Shown in pieces: positions 1 to 10,300 of a DNA stretch of 64,000 nt. The position numbers and the translations under genes were made by a program. The notes beneath the pieces were generated by a model that did no database searches, was not told the origin of the DNA, and was given only the letters and a program-made list of their open reading frames with translations. Positions within the stretch are counted from its first letter, which is position 1, and every line of letters begins with the position of its first letter. The DNA comes from Pseudonocardiales bacterium (GTDB lineage Bacteria > Actinomycetota > Actinomycetes > Mycobacteriales > Pseudonocardiaceae), in NCBI GenBank assembly GCA_019247305.1, contig JAFAPC010000191.1, forward strand, positions 39,525 through 103,524, read 5' to 3'.

Positions 1-10
1 AGTGGCGGGC

Positions 11-559
11 TCAACTGCTTCCGGCGGTGGTCGTGCGGGGGAGGCGGTGCTTGCGGGCCAACGTCGTGTCCGGCCGACACCGACCACACGGTGTGAAACC
101 CAACTCTCTGGCTTCTCGTACCGGCAACCGCTCGGCTCGAGCGCGGTCGGGCCACCTACAGCGAGGGAGGTGGTAGCGCGGGTGTTCGTCCACCACCAGC
201 ACCTCGTCCATCAGCTCGTAGATCACCAGCAGATCTGCGGCATCGGTGTCCTCCTCAGCAGGCTCTGTCTCACCGAGTTGGGCCTCACCAAGATGGGCCT
301 CACCGGGCTGGGCGTCCTGCTCAGCGGACGCCCAGCCCGGCACAGCCTCTGGGGACGGAACTTCGGGCGGGTCCTGGTGCTGCACCCAGGACCGCCGCCA
401 TCGCCGGAGGATCAGCGCTGCAGCCAGGGCACTCAGCGCGACCGATCCCCACGCCAGACCAGCATGACCAGTGCCGAGCGCCGTGATGAGCAATCCCACC
501 GCTGCCAGCAGCAGTCCTACCGTGACCAACACGTCGAGCCGGTCAGCCGGCTTCGGCAC
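11..559 (-). CDS. membrane protein with C-terminal Cys-rich motif, next to wag31
   Basis: Unnamed actinobacterial membrane protein. From a GTG at 559 it has two hydrophobic segments close to the N-terminus ([19 protein letters not shown], then [18 protein letters not shown]), a basic stop-transfer RRWRRSW, an acidic/Pro-rich linker and a C-terminal region with one upstream Cys (LPRCRWP) and a CGRC pair that could bind metal. Its start overlaps the end of wag31 by 17 nt, so it is the last gene of the ftsZ-wag31 run seen here. It occupies the place of the small membrane protein found beside wag31 in mycobacteria, but I do not recognise a function. The start is uncertain; the frame stays open to 634. 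Confidence 0.6.
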   Translation of the reverse strand: MPKPADRLDVLVTVGLLLAAVGLLITALGTGHAGLAWGSVALSALAAALILRRWRRSWVQHQDPPEVPSPEAVPGWASAEQDAQPGEAHLGEAQLGETEPAEEDTDAADLLVIYELMDEVLVVDEHPRYHLPRCRWPDRARAERLPVREARELGFTPCGRCRPDTTLARKHRLPRTTTAGSS

Positions 560-1328
560 GTGCGCCGAACCCGGAGGTGACAAAGCTCTGGGTGCGCACC
601 GCGTCGGCTGGCGCAGCAGATCCGCGCCCATCAAGTTCCCGGAGCTGGGACTCCAGGTAGGTCTTCAAGCGAGTGCGGTACTCACGCTCGAACGTGCGCA
701 GCTCGTCGATCTTCTTCTCTAGGATGTTCTTCTCGTGGCTGATCGAACCAATGATCTCGGTGTGCTTGCGCGCCGCCTCGCGCTCCAACGCGGCGGCCTT
801 CTCCCGGGACTGCCGGTCCAGGGCTTCAGCTCGGGTGCGAGCGTCATTGAGCATGGTCTCGGCTCGGCCTCTGGCCTCGTTGACCATACCGTCGGCCTTG
901 GCCCTGGCGTCGGAAAGCAGCTGCTCAGACTTGGTTCGGGCTTCGCCCAACATCCCGTCCGCCTCGGCTTTGGCCTCGCCGGTCAACCGGTCCGCCATCT
1001 CCTGGGCCAGACCCAGCACCTTGGCCGCTTGGACGTGATGGTCGCCACCGGAGGAGGTGTGTTCCATCATCGGCGGCACCGGGGCCATCATCGGCCGCGG
1101 CGGCTCCAGCGGGCGAAGGTTGCGTCCCGTATCGATCGGCGCTGTGCGCATCTGCTGATCGAGATGCGCAACGTGGTTGCGAAGATCGTTGTTTTCCTCG
1201 ATCAACCGAGTCAGCTCGGACTCAACGAGGTCGAGGAAGGCGTCCACCTCGTCCTCGTTGTAGCCCCGCTTGCCGATCGGCGGCTTACTGAACGCGACGT
1301 TGTGAACGTCGGCGGGGGTCAACGGCAT
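543..1328 (-). CDS. wag31: DivIVA/Wag31 polar growth scaffold
   Basis: 261-aa coiled-coil protein that marks poles and septum and directs polar peptidoglycan synthesis in actinobacteria. The N-terminal DivIVA lipid-binding motif is clear ([20 protein letters not shown], residues 3-22, then [14 protein letters not shown]). A Pro/Met-rich linker follows around residues 70-95, then a long heptad region rich in A/E/K/R to about residue 235. The start ATG at 1328 gives the canonical MPLTP terminus. It lies downstream of ftsZ, sepF and the YggT gene on the same strand, as in mycobacteria and streptomycetes. Confidence 0.97.
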   Translation of the reverse strand: MPLTPADVHNVAFSKPPIGKRGYNEDEVDAFLDLVESELTRLIEENNDLRNHVAHLDQQMRTAPIDTGRNLRPLEPPRPMMAPVPPMMEHTSSGGDHHVQAAKVLGLAQEMADRLTGEAKAEADGMLGEARTKSEQLLSDARAKADGMVNEARGRAETMLNDARTRAEALDRQSREKAAALEREAARKHTEIIGSISHEKNILEKKIDELRTFEREYRTRLKTYLESQLRELDGRGSAAPADAVRTQSFVTSGFGARAEAG

Positions 1329-1450
1329 TGGATCACCTCACGCACTCCTCGACGACTATGTACACGCTGGGGAACGTACATACTGCGGGACATCTTGGGG
1401 GGACATCCTGGGGCACGGGCCATCATGCGGGGGCCGCTAGGGTGTCATGG

Positions 1451-1726
1451 CTACACCACGCGCATCAGGATGAGCACCAGGAACAACAAAATCATGATGG
1501 ACAGGTCCAGCCCCACACCCCCGATACGGATGGGCTTGACCACCCGACGGAGCGCGCGGACCGGTGGGTCCGTCATGGTATAGACCGACTCCAGGGCGAT
1601 TGCCACCACCCCCACCGGTTGCCAGCTGCGGGCAAAGGTGCGCACCAGCTCAACGACGATACGTGCCGTGAGCAGCAACCAAAAGAAGAGAAGCAGGTCG
1701 TGAACGACCGCCCGGACCACATCCAC
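1451..1726 (-). CDS. YggT-family membrane protein
   Basis: Small YggT-family integral membrane protein, about 91 aa from a GTG at 1726. Two hydrophobic segments (VHDLLLFFWLLLTARIVVEL near the N-terminus and LDLSIMILLFLVLILMRVV at the C-terminus) flank a loop with the family-typical YTMTDPPVRALRRVVKPI. It lies between sepF and wag31, its normal place in Gram-positive dcw clusters, where it is thought to help division or envelope assembly. The frame is open far upstream, so the start rests on family length. Confidence 0.85.
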   Translation of the reverse strand: MDVVRAVVHDLLLFFWLLLTARIVVELVRTFARSWQPVGVVAIALESVYTMTDPPVRALRRVVKPIRIGGVGLDLSIMILLFLVLILMRVV

Positions 1727-1794
1727 AGCGACACTCTGCCATCGGCAGCGAGGCGGCGATGAACCGGGGTCCCTTGACCGGGTTACGTCAGGGG

Positions 1795-2520
1795 TCAGCT
1801 GAACAAGTGACCTTCGGCGATCCGGCGCCGGTCTTCGGCAGAGACCTCGACGTTGGGCGGCGAGAGCAGGAAGACCTTGTTGGTGACCTTGTCGATCGAG
1901 CCCCGGAGCGCAAAGGCCAGACCAGCCGCGAAGTCGACGAGCCGCTTGGCGTCGCGGTCCTCCATTCCCGTCAGATTCATGATCACTGGATTGCCCTCCC
2001 GGTAGCGTTCGCCGACAGGGCGGGCCTCGTTGTAGTTGTGCGGATGCAACGTGACGATGCGGGCCAGCGGGTGCGCGGCGTCGTCTCCGAGCAGGTCGTC
2101 GGCGAACGGGTCGGCTCGCAACACCGGCGGGACCCGGTGCGGGGCGACCGGTTGACGGACCGTGGACCTGGTGGTGGGGGCGGCCGTGTCGATGGCCAGC
2201 GAGCCCCGCACCGGAGTTTGCCCAGCGCAGGGGTCCGTCACGCGAGACTCGGCGGCTCGCGGCTCCCTGCTCCAAGAAGGCTCCCTGCTCCAGGAAGGCT
2301 CCCTGCTCCAGGAAGGCTCTGTGGTCCAGGACGGGTAGCGGGTAGAGTGCAGCCGCGGCGGCGCATGATGCCCGGTCGGGGTGGTCACGCCCTCGCCGTA
2401 GTCGTTCGACTCCGGGTGAGCCGAACGATGATCTGGGTGGTAGTCGGCGAACTCGGCTGCGTCGAACTCCTCGGCGGGGACCATGCCGAAGTACGCCTTC
2501 AGCCTGTGCAGCGCGCTCAT
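1795..2520 (-). CDS. sepF: SepF, FtsZ membrane anchor
   Basis: Cell-division protein SepF: binds the FtsZ C-terminal tail and anchors it to the membrane through an N-terminal amphipathic helix (MSALHRLKAYFGMVPAEE). The globular domain is at the C-terminus (ARIVTLHPHNYNEARPVGE, then NLTGMEDRDAKRLVDFAAGL and LLSPPNVEVS). The linker carries three near-identical PSWSREP units (about residues 67-85) encoded by 18-bp DNA repeats at roughly 2270-2325. Start chosen at 2520 because it yields the standard MSALHRLK terminus; the frame is open to 2568. Actinobacteria lack FtsA, so SepF is the main Z-ring anchor. Confidence 0.95.
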   Translation of the reverse strand: MSALHRLKAYFGMVPAEEFDAAEFADYHPDHRSAHPESNDYGEGVTTPTGHHAPPRLHSTRYPSWTTEPSWSREPSWSREPSWSREPRAAESRVTDPCAGQTPVRGSLAIDTAAPTTRSTVRQPVAPHRVPPVLRADPFADDLLGDDAAHPLARIVTLHPHNYNEARPVGERYREGNPVIMNLTGMEDRDAKRLVDFAAGLAFALRGSIDKVTNKVFLLSPPNVEVSAEDRRRIAEGHLFS

Positions 2521-2599
2521 CGTCTCGCCTTCCTGTCCCGCCCGTCGACGTACCACCCGCCCAACCACGCTGGGGAAGGAGTCAGGCCGTGGGATACGG

Positions 2600-3352
2600 T
2601 CAAAATGAGGTTAACGGCCGATCGCCCAGGAGCGCGGTTCCGACACGCACGCAGGTCGCACCGTAGGTGATGGCCTGCTCGAGATCACCGCTCATCCCGG
2701 CGGAAAGCTCGACCGCGCCGGGGTGCGCCTGGCGCAGCCGCGCTGCGGCCGCACCGAGTTGGGCGAAGGCGGGTTCCGGATCGACCCCAAGCGGGGCGAT
2801 CCCCATCACTCCCTCCAGCCGGAGCTGTGGGGCGGCGGCCACCCGATCGGCCAGCGCCGCAAGGTGGGGCAGCGGGCAGCCGCCCCGAGTGGGGTCGCCA
2901 TCCAGGCTGGCCTGAACGAGCACGCCCAAGGCGTCGCGCCGGTGGCCGGCCTCCCGGGCGAGGCGGGCAGCCCGGTCTAGCGCATCGACCAGGCGGGCTG
3001 AGTCCACTGACTGCACCTGCACCGCCCATCGGGCCACCGATCGGGACTTGTTGCGCTGCACGTGACCGACCATGTGCCAGCGGACCCTCGCCGCCGGGCG
3101 CAGCGCGGCAACCTCGGCCACCTTGGCGGCAGCTTCGGAGTCTCGGGACTCCGCGGCGTCGAGCAGGCCGAGGTCAACAAGCAGCGCCACGTCCGCGGCC
3201 GGGAAGGTCTTGGTGACCGGGAGCAGCCGCACCTGCGCGGGATCCCGGCCCGCCGCAGCGCACGCGGCGGCGATGCGGCCGCGAAGGCGCATCAGTGCCG
3301 CAGCCAGCTCATCGCGGCGGGCCGCAGCCAGCTCATCGCGGCAACCGTCCAC
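2600..3352 (-). CDS. YggS-type PLP homeostasis protein
   Basis: Pyridoxal-5'-phosphate-binding protein of the YggS/PROSC family, which buffers PLP and has no assigned enzymatic reaction. 250 aa from a GTG at 3352 with a GGAGGA ribosome site 8 nt upstream. The PLP lysine lies in LLPVTKTFPA and the phosphate-binding C-terminal motif in LSAGMSGDLEQAI...VRVGTALLG. The N-terminus contains the duplicated octapeptide RDELAAAR/RDELAAAL, from a short direct DNA repeat near 3300-3345. It sits between pgeF and sepF, the usual order. Confidence 0.93.
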   Translation of the reverse strand: MDGCRDELAAARRDELAAALMRLRGRIAAACAAAGRDPAQVRLLPVTKTFPAADVALLVDLGLLDAAESRDSEAAAKVAEVAALRPAARVRWHMVGHVQRNKSRSVARWAVQVQSVDSARLVDALDRAARLAREAGHRRDALGVLVQASLDGDPTRGGCPLPHLAALADRVAAAPQLRLEGVMGIAPLGVDPEPAFAQLGAAAARLRQAHPGAVELSAGMSGDLEQAITYGATCVRVGTALLGDRPLTSF

Positions 3353-3396
3353 GATCGAGTCCTCCGCCAGCCCCGGTACCCCTTCTCGCTAGGCTT

Positions 3397-4110
3397 TCAG
3401 GCTTCTATCCAGGTTAGTGCGGCAAGCCGGCCCGTGACTCCCTCGCGGCGGTAGCTGTACAGCGCGCGGTCCTCGATCGTGCACCGTGGGTCGAGCTCCA
3501 CCCGGGTCACGCCAGCGGCAGCAAGCTGGCCCCGAAGCCCGGCCCGCAAGTCCAGGCCCGGGGTGCCCCAGCGAGTGCGGCACGCGCTACCGGGCAGGCC
3601 AGCCTGGACGTCGGCCTGCATCGAGGCGGGTACCTCGTAGCACCGCCCGCACGCCGACGGTCCGAGCAGCACCTCCAGGCGCTCCAGGCGCGCGCCGAGC
3701 TGACGCATCGCCGCCAGCGCGGCGGGCAGCACCCCGGCCTGGGCCCCCACGCGCCCTGCGTGCACGGCGGCGACCACCTTTCGCACCGGGTCAGCGAGCA
3801 GCACCGGCACGCAGTCGGCCACCAGGACCGCGACCGCGAGGCGGGGCTGGGCGGTGACTAACCCGTCGCTGGCCGGCACCGGCCGCGGCTGCGGACCGTC
3901 GATCACGGTCACCGCGGCGCCGTGCACCTGCTGCGTCCACACCAGGCGCTGGGTGGGCAGCCCGATAGCGGTGGCCAGCCGCTGCCGGTTGTCGGCCACT
4001 GCCTCGGGACGGTCGCCCACGTGCTCGCCGAGGTTGAAGGAGGCATACGGCGGCGCCGACACCCCGCCGTGTCGAGTGGTGACCATCCGCCGGATGCTGA
4101 TGGTGCTCAC
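3397..4110 (-). CDS. pgeF: PgeF/YfiH-type peptidoglycan editing factor
   Basis: 237-aa protein of the YfiH/DUF152 family (multicopper-oxidase-like fold; annotated as polyphenol oxidase, purine nucleoside phosphorylase or peptidoglycan editing factor). Zn-site landmarks are present: [29 protein letters not shown] and [11 protein letters not shown]. Its GTG start overlaps the ftsZ stop (GTGA), so the two genes are translationally coupled. Confidence 0.93.
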   Translation of the reverse strand: MSTISIRRMVTTRHGGVSAPPYASFNLGEHVGDRPEAVADNRQRLATAIGLPTQRLVWTQQVHGAAVTVIDGPQPRPVPASDGLVTAQPRLAVAVLVADCVPVLLADPVRKVVAAVHAGRVGAQAGVLPAALAAMRQLGARLERLEVLLGPSACGRCYEVPASMQADVQAGLPGSACRTRWGTPGLDLRAGLRGQLAAAGVTRVELDPRCTIEDRALYSYRREGVTGRLAALTWIEA

Positions 4111-5348
4111 CGCTTCATGAACGGCGGAACGTCTACCTCGTCATCGTCGTCGAAGTCGTCGGTCACCGGGACCGCCCGCGCTGACACGCTGGTCGTCGAC
4201 GGCGCGCCGCTGAGCCCGGGTGCGCCGGTGGCGGGCTGGCGTGCGGCAGACCGGGACGGAGCTGGGGCTGGGCACGCTGGGTCCGCCGCCGCGGCAGCGG
4301 CGGGCCTGGACGACCGGGGGGCCTGGCCCACCTGCCCGGCCTGAGCTGCGACCACCGTGCGCGCGGCCACCGGCGTCGGGTCCAGCTTCTTGTGCGCCGG
4401 CGCACCGGAGTCGAAACCAGCGGCTATCACCGTGACGCGCACCTCATCACCCAGCGAGTCGTCGATCACCGTGCCGAAGATGATGTTGGCTTCGGGATGG
4501 GCGGACTCCTGCACCAGTGAGGCGGCCTCGTTGATTTCGAACAGGCCCAGGTCGGACCCGCCGGCGATGGACAGCAGGACACCGCGGGCCCCCTCCATCG
4601 ACGCTTCCAGTAACGGCGAGTTGATGGCCTTCGCGGCGGCCTGCACTGACCTGCCCTCCCCGCGGGCGGAGCCGATGCCCATCAGGGCACTACCCGCCCC
4701 GGACATGACACTTTTCACGTCAGCGAAGTCCAGGTTGATCAGACCAGGGGTGGTGATGAGGTCGGTGATGCCCTGCACGCCAGAGAGCAGCACGTCATCG
4801 GCGGAGCGGAAAGCGTCCATCAGGCTCACGTTGACGTCGCCGAGCTGCAGCAGCCGATCATTGGGGATGACGATCAGGGTGTCGCACTCGTTGCGCAGCT
4901 CAGCGATGCCGTCCTCGGCCTGAGTAGCTCGCCGCTTGCCCTCGAAGGTGAACGGCCTGGTGACCACGCCGATGGTGAGCGCACCCAGCTTGCGGGCAAT
5001 GTTGGCCACCACGGGAGCGCCACCGGTGCCGGTCCCACCGCCCTCACCGGCGGTGACGAACACCATGTCGGCCCCCTTGAGCACCTCCTCGATCTCGTCC
5101 CGGTGGTCCTCGGCGGCCTGGCGGCCGACCTCCGGGTTCGCCCCTGCGCCGAGCCCGCGGGTGAGCTCGCGGCCGATATCGAGTTTGACGTCGGCGTCCG
5201 ACATGAGCAGCGCCTGGGCATCGGTGTTCACCGCGATGAACTCCACGCCATGGAGCCCGACCTCGATCATGCGGTTGACCGCATTGACGCCACCACCACC
5301 GATTCCCGCGACCTTGATCACGGCGAGGTAGTTGTGCGCGGGCATCAT
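4107..5348 (-). CDS. ftsZ: FtsZ tubulin-like division GTPase
   Basis: Bacterial tubulin that forms the Z ring. The tubulin signature GGGTGTG lies at about residues 104-110 and the N-terminal [13 protein letters not shown] is intact. The body is full length, followed by a variable Ala/Pro-rich linker and the conserved C-terminal SepF-binding peptide VDVPPFMKR. Start placed at the ATG at 5348, giving [12 protein letters not shown], which aligns with the usual actinobacterial [12 protein letters not shown]. An in-frame GTG at 5372 with GAGGGA upstream is the alternative. ftsQ, normally just upstream, is 20 kb away here. Confidence 0.98.
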   Translation of the reverse strand: MMPAHNYLAVIKVAGIGGGGVNAVNRMIEVGLHGVEFIAVNTDAQALLMSDADVKLDIGRELTRGLGAGANPEVGRQAAEDHRDEIEEVLKGADMVFVTAGEGGGTGTGGAPVVANIARKLGALTIGVVTRPFTFEGKRRATQAEDGIAELRNECDTLIVIPNDRLLQLGDVNVSLMDAFRSADDVLLSGVQGITDLITTPGLINLDFADVKSVMSGAGSALMGIGSARGEGRSVQAAAKAINSPLLEASMEGARGVLLSIAGGSDLGLFEINEAASLVQESAHPEANIIFGTVIDDSLGDEVRVTVIAAGFDSGAPAHKKLDPTPVAARTVVAAQAGQVGQAPRSSRPAAAAAADPACPAPAPSRSAARQPATGAPGLSGAPSTTSVSARAVPVTDDFDDDDEVDVPPFMKR

Positions 5349-5372
5349 CCGGTTACGCCTTTGCTGTCCCAC

Positions 5373-5728
5373 TGTTCACTATCCCTCACAGTGCGGCCTT
5401 CCTCGTCACTGCCAGCACACCGCCGACGCCCGGACACTCCCGGTGCCCTCAGTGCCCGCAAACCTGACACAACCCTCAACCTCAGCTCAAGGATGAAAGT
5501 TATGTCAGCTTTTATTTCGGGGCGAGGGTAGACACCGCCACGAGGAGTATCCAGCAGGCACGCCGAGTGTATGCGGCGGCTGGCCGTGGCGCGGGCAGGG
5601 TCACGGCGGTCACCGTCATCTGGGGGATCACACCGAGCGTGAGGCGTGGTACATCTTTGCGGACACCAAGCACCAGACGTGCTCAGTACTCACCGCCGCG
5701 CTGGGCCGATGCAGGTCAGGAGGGGATC
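5373..5728. promoter_or_regulatory. ftsZ upstream region, divergent with a regulator gene
   Basis: Non-coding 356-bp stretch between ftsZ (minus) and the HTH-TPR gene (plus). On the minus strand the part at about 5470-5520 reads GACATAACTTTCATCC then GGTTGAGGGTTG, which resembles the AT-rich promoter-containing leader in front of actinobacterial ftsZ; TAACTT at 5497-5502 is a candidate -10 hexamer. The presumed left edge of the accessory block lies between this leader and about 5.6 kb. No integrase, tRNA or direct repeat was seen here. Confidence 0.4.
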
Positions 5729-7117
5729 TTGCCCACACCGAATAAGTACACATCAAATAAGCAGTTTCGGGAGGCGCGGGCGCGCACCGCGTCCCTCACC
5801 CACCCTAAGGAGGGCCTGTCCCGCCAGGAACTCGCCGAGCTGGTCAATGCCTGGATCTGGAAGCATCACCGCACGACGGTAGACTTCGACCGAAACTATA
5901 TCGGCAAAATCGAACAAGGTGTCATCCGCTGGCCGGGAACCATGTGCCGGGAAGCCTTCCGGGAGATCCTGAGTGTCTCCGACGATGCCGGGCTGGGATT
6001 CGTCAATGCCCGGGCCCGCCGCCAAGCCGTGACACTGGAGGAGGTGGACGAGGCGAGACGACAAAAATTCATCCACACCACCACCCTCGGCGGCGTCAGC
6101 CTCCTCCTGGCCGAACCGCGGGCAGTGCTGCCGGAGCGCAGCACACCCCGCCCGACCCCGCGTCGGATCGGGGCGAGCGACATCGCGCAGATCCACGACG
6201 CCACCCAGGCGTTCGACTCGCAGAGCCGCCTCTACGGGGGCGGGGCGATCCTGGAGGCCGCCCTGGGGCAGCTGCACTGGGCAGCCGGCCTGCTGGAAGC
6301 CACCTGCCCGGAGCGGCTGCGCCTCCAGCTGCACGCCGCCGTCGGTGCCCTCGCCGAGACCGCCGCCTACATGGCCGTCGACGCCGGTACTCACGCCGAG
6401 GCCCACCAGATATTCAGCTTCGCCCTGGCCTGCGCCGAGCAAGCCACGGACTGGCCGCTGCGTGCCAAGGTCCTGTCGGCGATGGCGGCGCAGGCGGTCT
6501 TGACCGGGCAGCCCGATGAGGGCCTCACGCTGGCTGAGCAGGCTCTGGTCCGCGCTGACCGGCTCACCCCGGCTGGACGGGCGATGCTGCATACCGACCG
6601 GGCCCTCGCGCTGACCGCGATGCGCCGAGTCCAAGAGACCCTGAGTGCGGTCGGCACTGCCGATGAGCACTTCGCGCACTTCGCCCCGGACAACGAGCCA
6701 TCGTCTATGGCCTTCTACACCGATGCGCTCCATGCCCAGCTCACTGGGCGGCCTCTGGTCGACCTGGCGATCCTAGGCCGTGACCCCGGCGAGGCCACCA
6801 CTCGACTCACCACGGCCGCCGCCGGGCACCTCAAGGGCCATACCCGCTCCCGAGCGCGCTGCCTGACCAAGCTTTCCAGTCTCACGATGGCCACGGGTGA
6901 CCCGCGCCAGGCCGTCGCCATCGGGAACGAGGCCCTGGAGATCGCCGGCACCCTCCGCTCGCACTGCGCCACCGAGGAGCTGCGGGAGCTATTCCGCCAC
7001 GCCGCCGCGCACCAGGATCTGGAGGAGGTCGCCGACCTGCGGCACCGAATCCGCACCCTGGTCTGCACCGACAACCCCGGCAACCCTCCCCTCGATCCTC
7101 CCGTGACCCAGGCGTGA
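5729..7117 (+). CDS. HTH-TPR transcriptional regulator
   Basis: Actinobacterial regulator of the XRE-HTH plus TPR type. A strong AGGAGGGG at 5718-5725 selects the TTG at 5729 as start (462 aa, MPTPNKYTSNKQF). The HTH is around residues 25-75 (SRQELAELVNAW...NYIGKIEQGVIRWP). The C-terminal two thirds is Ala/Leu-rich alpha-helical repeat (for example LRAKVLSAMAAQAVLTGQPD and GDPRQAVAIGNEALEIAGTL). It is the first gene of the accessory block and reads toward it, so control of the block is plausible but inferred. A related gene starts at the right end of this window. Confidence 0.8.
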   Translation: MPTPNKYTSNKQFREARARTASLTHPKEGLSRQELAELVNAWIWKHHRTTVDFDRNYIGKIEQGVIRWPGTMCREAFREILSVSDDAGLGFVNARARRQAVTLEEVDEARRQKFIHTTTLGGVSLLLAEPRAVLPERSTPRPTPRRIGASDIAQIHDATQAFDSQSRLYGGGAILEAALGQLHWAAGLLEATCPERLRLQLHAAVGALAETAAYMAVDAGTHAEAHQIFSFALACAEQATDWPLRAKVLSAMAAQAVLTGQPDEGLTLAEQALVRADRLTPAGRAMLHTDRALALTAMRRVQETLSAVGTADEHFAHFAPDNEPSSMAFYTDALHAQLTGRPLVDLAILGRDPGEATTRLTTAAAGHLKGHTRSRARCLTKLSSLTMATGDPRQAVAIGNEALEIAGTLRSHCATEELRELFRHAAAHQDLEEVADLRHRIRTLVCTDNPGNPPLDPPVTQA

Positions 7118-7332
7118 TCCCGCGCCTCCCCTGCTGTGTGTCCGCGGCGCGGTCCGTAACGGCGTCACCGACGTTGTAGGGCGCCGCTCGACGTCGGTCT
7201 AGTCGAGTTCACGGCAGCCGGCCGAGCCGGCGATGAGGCCGCGACGGGCCGCACCCGCTGAGTCAGCGTCGGATCGCGGGGGTGCCACGGCACCCAGCAG
7301 AGCCGATACTGGTGCCCGGGAGGTGACCGAAC

Positions 7333-10300
7333 GTGGCCACGAACGGTACCGCAGGCACCGCGGGCGAGCCGGCCGGGGCCGAGCTGCGCCGGCTGCGTGA
7401 GGCCCAGGGTTGGTCGTTGGCGGAGCTGGCTCGGCGGGCGCCGTTCAGCAAGAGCTATTTGAGCAAGCTCGAAACGGGGGTCAAGCGGATCACCCCGGAT
7501 ATCGCGCGGTGTCTTGATGAGGCCCTCGATGCCGACGGCGCGCTGGCCGCGCTCGTTCCCGCCCCGGAAAGCCCAGTACCGGCGGAGGAGGACCGTGAGC
7601 CGATCGGTGCCGAGGTCTGTCCGTATCCGGGGTTGGCCGCCTTTGGTCCCGATCAGGCCCGGTGGTTTTTCGGCCGGGACCGCCTGACCGCTCATCTGAT
7701 CAGCCAGCTCGATGATCGCCTCGCTGGCGGTGGGCTCCTGGCGGTGGTGGCCCCCTCCGGGGCGGGCAAGTCCTCGCTGCTGGCCGCCGGGGTGATTCCG
7801 GCCCTGGCCCGGGGGGCCTTGCCGGGCTCGCGGACCTGGCCGGTGGTGGCCACCACCCCGGGTGCGCACCCGCTGATCACCCTGGCCACTGGGGTGGCCG
7901 AGCGGACCGGGGCCGATCCGGCGGCGGCCGAGGCCGCCGGCGATCCGGAGCGGTTCGTCGCGTTCCTGGCCGAGGTGGCAGCCGCCAGTGCCGGGAAACA
8001 GCGGGACACCGCGAACTCAGCCTGGATCGTGCTGCTGGTTGATCAGTTCGAGGAGATCTTCACCGAGTGCCGGATCGAAGCCGAACGCCAGGCGTTCATC
8101 GGTGCATTATGTGCCGCGGCGCACCAGGAGGTGGCGCTGGTCGTGCTCGGGGTGCGCGCGGATTTTTACGGCTCGTGCCTGGCGTATCCGGGGCTGCTGA
8201 GCGCGTTGCAGACCCCGGTGGCGGTGGGACCGATGAGCGCCGAGCAGCTGCGTGCAATCATCACCTGCCCCGCTCAGACCGAAGGTCTGGATCTGGAGCC
8301 GGGGCTGGTGGAGCTGCTGCTGCGAGATCTGGGCCTGCCCCAGGACGCCACGCCCGCGGGCTACGATCCCAGTGCGTTGCCCCTGCTGGCCCATGCGCTG
8401 CGCGCGACGTGGCAGCAACGCGACGGCCAGACGTTGACGGTAGCCGGTTATCAGCGCACCGGCGGGATCAGCCAGGCGTTGGCCACCACCGCCGAACGCG
8501 CCTATACCCGGCTGGGCGCGGCGCAGCGGCGGATCGTCCGGCAGGTCCTGCTGCGTCTGATCAACATCAGTGACCAAGGCGCCAGTGCAGATACCCGCCG
8601 CCGGCTGCCTCGGACCCGGCTGGTTGAGGCCGTGCCGCTGCCCGGGTCTGCCTCAGCGGTCGAGGCGGTGCTGGAGGTCTTTGGCCGGGCGAGGCTGCTC
8701 ACCCTCGACACCACCAGCGTGGAGATCACTCACGAGGCCTTGCTGCGTGCCTGGCCCCGGCTGCGCCACTGGATCGACACCGACCGCGCGGGCAACCTGA
8801 TCCGCCAGGAACTCGACCACGCCGCCGCCGAGTGGGACCTGGAGGGCCGCGACACCGCAGGACTGTACCGGGGAAACCGCCTGGAAGCAGCCCGCACCTG
8901 GGCCAGCTCTCATGCACAAGACGGCGAGCTGAGCCCCATCGCGTCCGTCTTTCTCGGCGCGTCCACCCAGCATGAACGCCACGCCGCGACGCTGCGTCGC
9001 CTGGTGCCCGTCGTGCTGTCCGTGCTGGTTTTCCTCGCTTCCGGGGCTGCGGCCATCGCCCTTCATCAAAGCGCCGCCGCCCAGGGAGAACGCGATAACG
9101 CCGTCTTCAACCAGATCACCGCGCAAGCGGACCGCCTGCGCGGTACCGATGCGTCCCGGGCGGCGCAGCTCGACCTCACCGCCTACCGGATGCGACCAAC
9201 ATCCGATCTCTACACGGCTCTGGTCGCTGACGCGAACGCCACCTTGTCGACCCCGCTGAGCGGTCACACCGACTCTGTCTTCTCGGTGGCCTTCAGCCCA
9301 GACGGACACACCCTGGCCAGCGCCAGCGGCGACCACACCGTGCGGCTATGGAACCTCACCGACCCAACCCACCCCACCCCCCTGGGACCACCCCTAACCG
9401 GCCACACCAGCACCATCTACTCCGTAGCCTTCAGCCCGGACGGGCGCACCCTGGCCAGCGCCAGCGGCGACCAGACCGTGCGGCTATGGAACATCACCCA
9501 TCCGACCCACCCCCTGCCTCTGGGTCCACCCCTGAGCGGCCACACCAGCACCGTCTTCTCAGTGGCCTTCAGCCCGGACGGGCACACCCTGGCCAGCGCC
9601 AGCGGCGACCAGACCGTGCGGCTATGGAACATCACCGACCCAACCCACCCCACATCCCTGGGTTCACCCCTAACCGGCCACACCAGCACCGTCTACTCCG
9701 TAGCCTTCAGCCCAGACGGGCACACCCTGGCCAGCGCCAGCCGCGACCAGACCGTGCGGCTGTGGGACGTGGCCACTCACCACCTGCTCGCCACCCTCAC
9801 CGGCCACACCAACTGGGTCTACTCAGTGGTCTTCAGCCCTGATGGGCGGATCCTGGCCAGCGGCAGCATCGACCAAACCGTGCGGCTATGGAATGTGACC
9901 GACCCGACCTACCCCACACCGCTGGATTCACCCTTGAAGGGCCACACCAGCGCTGTCGTCTCGCTGATCTTTAGCCCCGATGGGCGCACCCTGGCCAGCG
10001 GCAGCGAGGACCAAACGGTGCGGCTGTGGAACGTCACCGACCCAGCCCACCCCACTCCCCTGGGTGCACCCCTGACCGGCCACACCAACTGGGTCTACTC
10101 GGTGGCCTTCAGCCCCGATGGGCGCATGGTGGCGAGCGGCAGTGGTGACCGGACGGTGCGATTGTGGAGCATTCCTTCTGCGCGCATCACCGGCCACACC
10201 GAGGCGGTCAACGCGGTGGCGTTCAGTCGTGATGGGCGCACGCTGGCCACCGGCAGCCTGGACCAGACCGTGCGGCTGTGGAACGTCACCGACCCAGCCC

